Made by a program: the position numbers and the translations under genes
Notes under the pieces: model-generated
What the model was told of the DNA's origin: nothing
What the model saw: only the letters and a program-made list of their open reading frames with translations
Databases searched by the model: none
Source of the DNA: a virus
Length of the DNA: 30,523 nucleotides
Virus record (IMG/VR): IMGVR_UViG_3300007735_000594
Coordinates: 1-30,523 of that record
Direction: 5' to 3' (one strand)
Part shown: in pieces, positions 15,896 to 21,547 of the stretch
How positions within the stretch are numbered: the stretch's first letter is position 1
Layout of the letters: each line of letters opens with the position of its first letter

Positions 15896-16062
15896 GTACC
15901 TGGGACTCCTACCCGGGGGGTGTTCCTATATTTGGGGGTATTTAGCTTGGGTAAAAATGCGTAGGGGGGTATGTCCTTTATTTTTGCAGCGTCGCTAAGT
16001 TTTTGGTACTTGGGGGAGTGGAATACAGCGACAGCGGCGCGGCGGAGTCCCAAACCATAGCC

Positions 16063-16084
16063 GGGGGGTGGGGGATGGGTGGGG
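16063..16084 (+). repeat. G-quadruplex motif
   Basis: Four G-tracts of 6, 5, 3 and 4 bases with loops of 1, 2 and 1 base. Such tight loops give very stable parallel quadruplexes. It ends one base before the first operator-like dyad. Confidence 0.7.
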
Positions 16085-16098
16085 TTATCCGGAGATAA
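16085..16098. promoter_or_regulatory. Operator-like dyad 1 (TTATC-CGGA-GATAA)
   Basis: Five-base arms TTATC/GATAA around four bases. Other copies are at 16894, 16977 and 18385. All four are intergenic, which suggests a common DNA-binding protein. Confidence 0.5.
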
Positions 16099-16174
16099 AC
16101 ACAAGAAACACCATCACTCCAATAGTGTAGGGCATTTGATCCTACGTTTCATCAATCAAAACCGGAGAGTTAAA

Positions 16175-16747
16175 ATGTCGAAACAATCTGTTATCGTTTC
16201 TTTGTTGTCCAATGTGGTCGATGCCGCGAGAGTGTACGCTAGTGCAGGGACGGGCCTAACCCGTGCCGCCATGCTCGCCTTGCAAGGTGGAGCCCATGTG
16301 GAAGACGTTATCGAGGCGGCCCGTGGGGGATTCGAAGAGGTGGGCGAGGTTATCCCTCGGGCTTTCCCTTCGAACCTGCGCAGGGTTGCAAAAGCGGACC
16401 CTAAATTTTTGCAAGCGATTCTAGATTCCGATCGTTCACTGAACAATGAATTGTTATCAGACCTTGCGGTTCCAACCCAAGGCGCAAAAGGCGGCCGCCC
16501 GAGCAAGGCGGAGAGTGTCGATAAGGCCACTGCGACACCTAGTGCACCGGCCGCGAATGATGCGCAAGCTAACCCAAGGGAGACCGCGATCGCAGCGCTG
16601 CAAAATATTATGGCGATTCGCACCAAACTTGGGGTCCCCATGGGTTCACAATTCACCGAATTGGAAGATCACTTGTCCGCCATGCTTGCGATCCTTCGCT
16701 CTATCAAGGTAGCGCAAACCCCCGGACCCGATGCAGTGAAGGCTTGA
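16175..16747 (+). CDS. Orphan 190-residue protein, first gene of the right arm
   Basis: I chose ATG at 16175 because CGGAGAG lies five bases upstream. An upstream in-frame ATG at 16079 would run through the dyad and hairpins. The product has an N-terminal helical domain (SVIVSLLSNVVDAARVYASA), a middle helical part (VEDVIEAARGGFEEVGEVIP, AFPSNLRRVAKADPKFLQAI), a short GGRPSK segment reminiscent of an AT-hook core at about residue 106, an Ala/Pro linker and a C-terminal helix (PMGSQFTELEDHLSAMLAIL). It stands alone between dyad 1 and its own terminator. I do not recognise the family. Position in the control region suggests a regulator or early factor, without direct proof. Confidence 0.7.
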   Translation: MSKQSVIVSLLSNVVDAARVYASAGTGLTRAAMLALQGGAHVEDVIEAARGGFEEVGEVIPRAFPSNLRRVAKADPKFLQAILDSDRSLNNELLSDLAVPTQGAKGGRPSKAESVDKATATPSAPAANDAQANPRETAIAALQNIMAIRTKLGVPMGSQFTELEDHLSAMLAILRSIKVAQTPGPDAVKA

Positions 16748-16765
16748 CCTTCCAACCCTAACCCA

Positions 16766-16790
16766 GCCCCGCTTCGGCGGGGCTTTTTTT
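16766..16790 (+). terminator. Strong rho-independent terminator
   Basis: Seven-pair stem GCCCCGC/GCGGGGC with a TTCG tetraloop followed by seven T. It ends the 16175 gene transcript about 20 bases after its stop. Confidence 0.95.
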
Positions 16791-16893
16791 CGTCCCTGCT
16801 TTTTGAGGCAGGGACCGGGTGTCAAGAGCACGCGAGGCTAGCACGCCAGCACGCGGGCGCGACGGCGCAGGCCACCACGCGAGCCAGACCGAG

Positions 16894-16907
16894 TTATCTC
16901 CAGATAA
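16894..16907. promoter_or_regulatory. Operator-like dyad 2 (TTATC-TCCA-GATAA)
   Basis: The best copy: the flanks extend it to AGTTATCT-CC-AGATAACT, eight-base perfect arms around CC. Confidence 0.55.
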
Positions 16908-16976
16908 CTGACACGCAATAGCGTGCGTGGATAGGCGCAGGGCATTATTCTGCGCGGGACCGGGTGTCGGGGGGAG

Positions 16977-16990
16977 TTATCCCCAGATAA
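16977..16990. promoter_or_regulatory. Operator-like dyad 3 (TTATC-CCCA-GATAA)
   Basis: Lies 83 bases after dyad 2, about eight helical turns, on the same side of the GTTCCA repeats. Shares AG upstream with dyad 2. Confidence 0.5.
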
Positions 16991-17016
16991 TTTAATTTTT
17001 GTGTCTTTTTTGGTCT

Positions 17017-17041
17017 GTTCCAAATGTTCCAAAGAGTTCCA
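17017..17041 (+). repeat. Three GTTCCA direct repeats (iteron-like)
   Basis: GTTCCA at 17017, 17026 and 17036, spaced by 9 and 10 bases, so on nearly the same face of the helix. Inverted GGAAC copies occur at 17049 and further right. Confidence 0.45.
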
Positions 17042-17293
17042 GAAGCACGGAACAAAAAAAGCACGCTAAGTTGTTGATTTGCAAGCTCAGAAATTTGCAG
17101 TGCTCCTTCTGTTCTCTTGTTCCTATTTATTTTTATTTTTATATGACTGGCTACAAACGACTTTATAACTTGTGTCTTTTTTGATTCGGGGCTAGAATTC
17201 CGACACAATGTATAATCCTGCTCGTAGCCGCACCTTCTCTACCGGAACGTAATAGAACTTCACTCACCCCCAAACCCAAAGGAGGCTAACACG

Positions 17294-17392
17294 TTGTCAC
17301 TCAATGCAATCGACTCTGTCCCCATTTTTACTTTTCGTTCTCTATTAACAAAACACGCCGGAACATCCGGAACAAAGGACCTCCAACCATGA
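17294..17392 (+). CDS. Possible 32-residue leader peptide, TTG start
   Basis: AGGAGG at 17280-17285 sits eight bases before TTG at 17294. The frame reads (M)SLNAIDSVPIFTFRSLLTKH and ends GTSGTKDLQP at TGA 17390-17392, which overlaps the ATG of the next gene as ATGA. A strong ribosome-binding site with no other start nearby and the ATGA overlap argue for a coupled mini-gene. The composition is not informative, and it may only tune translation of the HTH protein. Confidence 0.35.
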   Translation: MSLNAIDSVPIFTFRSLLTKHAGTSGTKDLQP

Positions 17393-18306
17393 AATTCTGC
17401 ACACCCGAGTATCTCGTTCTCAGGGTTTACCTTGATGAGCAACTCCGCCCACGTTTTCGAGCCAACTCGCTAAACAACCCCGAAATACACTGCAAACCTG
17501 TGCCCGTCTTTATCGGACCCGAAGACTACGTGATGTTCCTGGGCAAATTCATGGCGAAGTGGGCGTGGTATAAGGACTTCCTTTTATTCACTCGGCACGT
17601 GTCTCCAAGTGCCCATCAATCCAAAATCCCACTCGATTGGCCACTCAATTTCGGCCCCCAAATCCGCAGTGTTGCTGCTGCCCGAGACATGATCACCACA
17701 GGCCATATGCAGGCACGTCGTGATATGCGAGCCGAGGCGATGGGCGATCGGTTCGCTGCCTTGAACAAAAAGGGCTGGGCCCACACTGCCATAATTACCC
17801 GCATCGCCGCTGAGTTCGACATCACCCGCATCACTGTACGCAAGATGTTAGCTGAGATGGGACTGATTGAGCCACCGCCACCCCCAGCGCCGAAAGAAGA
17901 AGTTGCCATTAACAGACTGCGACGGGCAGACCCTCGATACGATACCTTGAGGCGTGTGTGTAACGTAGCCAGGAGTAAGCTGCACAGTCGCAATGGGGCG
18001 TTCAGAAGTTCGTTCAAGATCACTGATCTGTACGTCAACGATGAGCTGCCCACCACGTGCCCTGTGTTGGGGATACCCCTGAGCTACGAAAACTTTAAGT
18101 CTTTATCCGCCGTGCGCATCGGGCGTAAAGATACGAGCAAAGCAGCCACCCCGAGGAACGTGTTGCTCATGTCCCGCCTCGCACAGCGCATGATCGAGGG
18201 CACGGGAGACAGGCGTCGATTGATCAATGCCCTTGAGACTCAGGAGATGCGGCAGCGATGGATGGACTGGTACACCACCCACCACACGGAATGGCGGAGA
18301 GAATGA
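17389..18306 (+). CDS. HTH protein with degenerate HNH-like C-terminus, possible regulator
   Basis: 305 residues. Residues 131-158 (AHTAIITRIAAEFDITRITV then RKMLAEMGL) form a good helix-turn-helix. A Pro-rich linker at 161-168 follows. Residues 224-272 (CPVLGIPLSYENFKSLSAVR, ATPRNVLLMSRLAQRMIEG) follow the C-terminal plan of phage HNH proteins of the CPVLGIPL...SLDRI...GNV-V-S type, but the usual Asp and His positions are changed (S-AVRI for S-DRI). This suggests binding without cutting. The N-terminal 110 residues are unrecognised. Dyads lie on both sides of the gene, and the strong rightward promoter begins 16 bases after its stop, so it is a candidate repressor. The role is inferred. Confidence 0.65.
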   Translation: MKFCTPEYLVLRVYLDEQLRPRFRANSLNNPEIHCKPVPVFIGPEDYVMFLGKFMAKWAWYKDFLLFTRHVSPSAHQSKIPLDWPLNFGPQIRSVAAARDMITTGHMQARRDMRAEAMGDRFAALNKKGWAHTAIITRIAAEFDITRITVRKMLAEMGLIEPPPPPAPKEEVAINRLRRADPRYDTLRRVCNVARSKLHSRNGAFRSSFKITDLYVNDELPTTCPVLGIPLSYENFKSLSAVRIGRKDTSKAATPRNVLLMSRLAQRMIEGTGDRRRLINALETQEMRQRWMDWYTTHHTEWRRE

Positions 18307-18322
18307 CCGACGCTTTAGGGGG

Positions 18323-18351
18323 TTGACAAACCCTACGTTATATGGCATAAT
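18323..18351 (+). promoter_or_regulatory. Strong sigma70 promoter for the right arm
   Basis: TTGACA at 18323-18328, 17 bases, CATAAT at 18346-18351: a perfect -35 and five of six at -10. It reads into the structured leader and the 18764-24891 gene block. Operator-like dyad 4 begins 34 bases after the -10, where a bound protein could block elongation. Confidence 0.85.
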
Positions 18352-18384
18352 AGAGTCTGGTTGGGATTTATTTATCGACGGGGT

Positions 18385-18398
18385 TTATCTCCAGATAA
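18385..18398. promoter_or_regulatory. Operator-like dyad 4 (TTATC-TCCA-GATAA)
   Basis: Same 14-mer as dyad 2, placed just downstream of the rightward promoter and nine bases before boxA. Confidence 0.55.
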
Positions 18399-18406
18399 CT
18401 CAGCCA

Positions 18407-18418
18407 CTCTTTAACAAT
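18407..18418 (+). promoter_or_regulatory. boxA antitermination element with following hairpin
   Basis: CTCTTTAACAAT matches the boxA of proteobacterial rRNA leaders (consensus core CTCTTTAACA), which binds NusB-S10 and lets RNA polymerase pass terminators. Twelve bases later an eight-pair hairpin with a seven-base loop (18430-18452) takes the place of boxB in a lambda-type nut site. Located about 56 bases after the -10 box. Confidence 0.7.
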
Positions 18419-18763
18419 TCATCATCAGCGCAGCCGGTTAGCACCCGGCTGCCATAGCGTAGCTATTCAGTACGCTGTCAGAACTAGGTGTGCGTCTAAG
18501 CGTACACAAGCGCAGGGAGTGATCCCTGGGTACGACGTTCGGCTGCCTTACCACTTCAACGTAGCAGACCTGTGTGTCTTGCGTAAGTCGTCCCTGTGGT
18601 GGGTGGAATGTGACAGTCACGGCGGGGCCACCGCTGGGGCGGAACATCTGACAGTGTGAGTAATAGCTTCCCGCGAAAGAGTCGGTAATACCCGCAGGGG
18701 ATACGGTCCCCTGCCTTAAGGCTAGTGCTTTAAGGCAGCATGGTGCTGCGAAGGAGAGATGAA

Positions 18764-18943
18764 ATGGACGAAGGACAAGAGTACCAATGGAACATTGAAC
18801 TTGTCAGTATGCGTGACTGCGTGAAGTTTGCACTGAATAACCTAGACAGTCTTAGCAAGCGTAACCACGTGCAAACCTTGCTTGAGGCAGTGCATCGGCG
18901 GCTCAATGAATTGTGTGAAGCAACCCGAGGAGAGAAAGAATGA
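18764..18943 (+). CDS. 59-residue helical protein, first gene after the leader
   Basis: ATG at 18764 with AAGGAG seven bases upstream; the frame-extending ATG at 18740 lies inside a hairpin before the ribosome-binding site and is rejected. The product is one amphipathic helical unit: NIELVSMRDCVKFALNNLDS then RNHVQTLLEAVHRRLNELCE. Unknown family. As the first gene behind a long regulated leader it may act early in infection. Its stop overlaps a nine-codon frame (18940-18969) described in the findings. Confidence 0.65.
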   Translation: MDEGQEYQWNIELVSMRDCVKFALNNLDSLSKRNHVQTLLEAVHRRLNELCEATRGEKE

Positions 18944-18964
18944 AGACCAAAACCGCAGAGTTAA

Positions 18965-18978
18965 TTTAACCAGTTAAA
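18965..18978 (+). repeat. Intercistronic dyad copy 1 (TTTAACCAGTTAAA)
   Basis: Six-base arms TTTAAC/GTTAAA around CA, followed by CAGGAGAG, the ribosome-binding site of the 404-residue gene. Further copies are at 21283 and 22508. Confidence 0.7.
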
Positions 18979-18991
18979 CAGGAGAGTTAAT

Positions 18992-20206
18992 ATGAATACC
19001 GCAGAGTCTACGAACCGTGTTTTTGAACTGGCTTTTATCATCTCGAAATACCGTTCATGGTATGCACGAGAGCGTTCCCAAGCCAAGCTGCATCCGTTCG
19101 TAATCCGTGCGCTCGACGCAGGTCATGTACCTGCTGACTGGCACCAGTTGACCCTTGAGTATCCCCACATCCCAGACGATGGGGCTCGTGCCAAGGTAGC
19201 GTATACCCGTGACGAGCGTTCGGGCGAGGCAGATCGGCAGACCGTGACCACACTGGGCAAATACTTAACGCGACATTTTCCCGGCATGCCTGACCATAAG
19301 ATCCGTGACCTCGTAGCCCTGGCTGCGCCTGAGTCGTGCAAACTTGTGCACACAATGGCCGAGATGCTTTTCCATCTGCTGCGTGGCCCGGGCTCGTGCA
19401 TGGCCAAGGAGTGGCGCACCCCCGAGGAGCACCCGTACAACGTCTACAACCCGGCGCGTGGTTGGCACATGGCGGTGCGTGTGGATGCTGACGACACAGT
19501 GGGCCGTGCCCTGTGCATGGACGACGGCGAGGCTAAGTTCTTCGTTCGCTCGTACAAGAAGGGCGATGGGTACAGCTACACCGACGAGACGCTGGAGGCG
19601 TGGCTCGTGGACCAGGGCTACGAGAAGCGCGACGACTGGGAAGGCTGCACGCTGGACTTCATCGGCACCGGCTGGAGCGACGACTTCATCGCTCCGTATC
19701 TCGACGGCTCAGTGCAGACTGTGGACATAAAGTACAGCTCGGGTGAACGGTACTTGTGCATCACACCGTACGGTGAGTACGAGTGCAACAACACCGACGG
19801 CACGGTCAGCACAGGCGAGGAGTGCGAGGACTGCGAATCGCGGTTCGGTGAGGGCGATGGGTACTGGGTCGGCTACCACGAGGATCGACAGGTCTGCGCG
19901 AACTGCTGCGACAACCACTACCGGTATGCGTATGGTCGCAACGGCAGACAGTATTACGTCCACGAAGACGATGTGGTCTACATCGGCTCGCAAGATGAGT
20001 ACTACCACCAGGATTATCTGGAAGATAACGAGATCGTCGAGCTTGCCAATGGTGACTACGAACACCAGAGCGAGGCATGGCAGTGCGCTGACTCAGGCGA
20101 CTGGTACAGCAACGATGAAGAGTACGTCGAGATCGACGGCGAAACCTATCACCCCGACAGTGATACGGCCAAGGAACATCTGGAAGAACAATCGGAGGAA
20201 GTATGA
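18992..20206 (+). CDS. 404-residue acidic zinc-ribbon protein, unknown function
   Basis: The N-terminal 135 residues are helical (RVFELAFIISKYRSWYARER, LGKYLTRHFPGMPDHKIRDL, LVHTMAEMLFHLLRG). A middle domain contains PYNVYNPARGWHMAVRVDAD, RALCMDDGEAKFFVRSYKKG and LEAWLVDQGYEKRDDWEGC, perhaps binding a ligand or protein. A zinc ribbon follows (C278/C281 and C302/C305). The C-terminal 90 residues are acidic and tyrosine-rich, with loosely repeated units such as QDEYYHQDYLEDNEIVELAN and DEEYVEIDGETYHPD. No enzyme motif is recognised. It opens the block that holds the peptidase and ATPase-VWA genes, and its stop overlaps the next ATG. The acidic end could mimic DNA, which is only a guess. Confidence 0.75.
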   Translation: MNTAESTNRVFELAFIISKYRSWYARERSQAKLHPFVIRALDAGHVPADWHQLTLEYPHIPDDGARAKVAYTRDERSGEADRQTVTTLGKYLTRHFPGMPDHKIRDLVALAAPESCKLVHTMAEMLFHLLRGPGSCMAKEWRTPEEHPYNVYNPARGWHMAVRVDADDTVGRALCMDDGEAKFFVRSYKKGDGYSYTDETLEAWLVDQGYEKRDDWEGCTLDFIGTGWSDDFIAPYLDGSVQTVDIKYSSGERYLCITPYGEYECNNTDGTVSTGEECEDCESRFGEGDGYWVGYHEDRQVCANCCDNHYRYAYGRNGRQYYVHEDDVVYIGSQDEYYHQDYLEDNEIVELANGDYEHQSEAWQCADSGDWYSNDEEYVEIDGETYHPDSDTAKEHLEEQSEEV

Positions 20207-21281
20207 ACACACCAACACAACCAAACTCTACGCTGCACTTGATCGTGCATTGACCCTGGCTCGCCCACATGGTGGCGCAGGTGTATGGGAACTCATGATG
20301 TGGCTGACTGACAACCTGCCCGAGCGATGCCAACCCCATATCTTCCTCGACAGTGCGGACAACCTGCACATCGACAATCGCAAAGCCCAGACCAACCGCA
20401 CGCTGTTCGTCGCCCACCTGGACTCGGTGCACAGACAAGACGGTGCCAACCCTGTGGCCAAGACTGCACAAACGTGGAGCGCAGCCGGTGGTTCGTGTCT
20501 CGGTGCAGATGACGGCGCAGGTGTGGCCGTGCTGTTTCACATGCTCTGGTCTGATGTGCCGGGTTACTACATCTTCACCCAGGGTGAGGAGTGCGGCGGC
20601 ATCGGTGCCAAGCACCTCGCTGACCATGACAATGAGATGCTCATGGAGTTTGATCGTGCCATCGCGTTCGATCGCAAGGGTATGACTGATGTGATCACGC
20701 ACCAAGGCTGGGGTCGGTGCTGCTCCGATACGTTCGCCGCTGCGCTGGCGACTGCGCTCAATGATGTACACCCTGACTTCCTGCTGCTATCACCTGACGA
20801 TACTGGTATTTACACTGACACCGCAGAGTTCGTTGACTTCATCCCCGAGTGCACCAACATCTCGGTCGGCTACGCTGGAGCGCATGGTGCAGGTGAATCG
20901 CTTGACGTGCAGTACCTGGAGCGGCTGGCTGATGCTGCCGTGCGTATCGACTGGGATGCGCTGCCCACCGAGCGTGACCCCATGGTGCAGGAGAGTACGT
21001 ATGAAGCGTGGGGTGAGTGGCACCCCACCCAGCGAGGTGAGTACACACTAGAGGATGAGTTGCTCGATGCTCTGAACGATGCGATGCGCGGAGCCACGGG
21101 TCCACTGGTGCGCTTGCTTGCCAAGCACATCTACCCACAGGACGTGGAGTTTGCCAAGAAGATGATCAACCGCCATGCCCTGACCGACGAGGTGCTGGAG
21201 CATGTAGAAGACAAGCTATGGGGCGGTGAACCTGCCCTGTATTTGCTTGATGAACTGTGCGACACAGCACAGATGCACTGA
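20204..21281 (+). CDS. M20/M28-like zinc peptidase, frameshifted at its start
   Basis: The protein frame (from 20220 to the stop at 21281) reads KLYAALDRALTLARPHGGAG onward. It shows the metal-site phrases of co-catalytic zinc peptidases: VAHLDSVH, CLGADDGAGVAVL, FTQGEECGGIGAKHL and AIAFDRKG, then SVGYAGAHGAGESLD. The family cleaves peptides or amides with two zinc ions. The only well-placed start, ATG at 20204 with GGAGGA before it and ATGA overlap, is in another frame and stops after 16 codons. Removing one AC from the ACACACC run at 20208 would restore MNTNTTKLYAALDRA. Other options are initiation at TTG 20250, programmed shifting, or sequence error. The last 80 residues are helical and unrecognised. 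Confidence 0.75.
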
Positions 21282-21282
21282 G

Positions 21283-21296
21283 TTTAACCAGTTAAA
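21283..21296 (+). repeat. Intercistronic dyad copy 2 (TTTAACCAGTTAAA)
   Basis: Starts two bases after the peptidase stop and is followed by CAAGGAGAG, the ribosome-binding site of the 78-residue gene. Confidence 0.7.
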
Positions 21297-21308
21297 CAAG
21301 GAGAGAGA

Positions 21309-21545
21309 ATGAAAGTCAACATCGAAGTCACCGACACGTTCGGACATGAGGCCAATTACTCATGGGTTAAACGACACGTCATTGACGTGATTGATTGCCT
21401 GTCTAAATACGCTATTGTCCGTAGGGTAAAGCGTGAGATCGGATGGTCAGGCCATCGTTGTATAACCATAGACAATAGTGATATAATTGAGCTTCGCCCT
21501 TACGGGGTTAACCAAGTTTGTTTCATTACATTCCAAGGAGAGTAA
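21309..21545 (+). CDS. 78-residue conserved-looking phage protein
   Basis: GGAGAG lies six bases before the ATG. The product reads KVNIEVTDTFGHEANYSWVK, VRRVKREIGWSGHRCITIDN and IIELRPYGVNQVCFITFQGE. The EANYSWVKR and IELRPYG--QVCFI phrases match a short phage family I have seen in many unrelated phages, without known function. It is probably an alpha-beta fold binding a partner. It sits between the peptidase and the DUF3150-like gene and uses the same dyad cassette, so it is probably co-regulated with them. Confidence 0.7.
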   Translation: MKVNIEVTDTFGHEANYSWVKRHVIDVIDCLSKYAIVRRVKREIGWSGHRCITIDNSDIIELRPYGVNQVCFITFQGE

Positions 21546-21547
21546 TC

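Larger units (their letters stand above)
15858..16174. other. Divergent control region between left and right arms
   Basis: 317 bases without a gene, separating the leftward late operon from rightward transcription. Contents: a leftward promoter at 15867-15895, paired direct repeats GCGGGTGCA at 15859-15867 and 15886-15894, several G-runs ending in a G-quadruplex motif at 16063-16084, one operator-like dyad at 16085-16098, and small hairpins (CACT/AGTG; GTAGG/CCTAC) just before the ribosome-binding site of the 16175 gene. A good rightward promoter was not found. Confidence 0.6.
16791..17293. other. Non-coding region with dyads, direct repeats and AT-rich tract
   Basis: About 500 bases without a gene. 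It holds the 13-mer GGGACCGGGTGTC twice (16811-16823 and 16956-16968), two operator-like dyads, three GTTCCA repeats spaced 9-10 bases at 17017-17041, and further GTTCC/GGAAC copies to 17375. A very AT-rich tract spans about 17120-17175. A TATAAT sequence at 17211-17216 lies before the next genes, with no good -35 at the usual distance. Dyads, short iterated repeats and an AT-rich tract together could mark a replication origin or a plain promoter-control region. Confidence 0.5.
18352..18763 (+). ncRNA. Long structured mRNA leader (candidate cis-regulatory RNA)
   Basis: About 400 bases between promoter and first gene with no plausible frame but many local stems. These include GCAGCCGG/CCGGCTGC (18430-18452), AGCGTA/TACGCT (18456-18476) and CAGGGA/TCCCTG (18513-18528). 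An eight-pair bulged stem GGGTACGAC/GTCGTCCC (18528-18594) encloses a smaller hairpin. Near the 3' end are GCAGGGGA/TCCCCTGC (18694-18714), CTGCCTTAA/TTAAGGCAG (18711-18738) and GCAGCA/TGCTGC (18735-18749), directly before AAGGAGAG. The last three overlap, so they exclude each other in pairs. It does not resemble a tRNA, and I do not recognise a known riboswitch class. Confidence 0.6.

Noticed and set aside
16977-16990. DnaA box (TTATCCCCA)
   Set aside because: Differs from TTATNCACA at a key position, and the same site is better explained as a copy of the repeated dyad.
18352-18763. tRNA or tRNA-like element in the long leader
   Set aside because: No T-loop sequence, anticodon arm or acceptor pairing was found; stems do not form a cloverleaf.
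20014-20028. TTATCTGGAAGATAA, similar to the operator-like dyads
   Set aside because: Inside the 404-residue gene, coding for part of QDYLEDNEI, and with a five-base centre, so probably chance.
19743-20203. Upstream extension of the peptidase frame into the 404-residue gene
   Set aside because: The extension translates into Thr/Arg-rich low-complexity text typical of a shifted frame, with no homologous look and no ribosome site.
19806-20771. 321-codon open frame on the minus strand
   Set aside because: Lies opposite the zinc-ribbon and peptidase genes, has no recognisable domain and odd composition, and follows from codon bias of the real genes.
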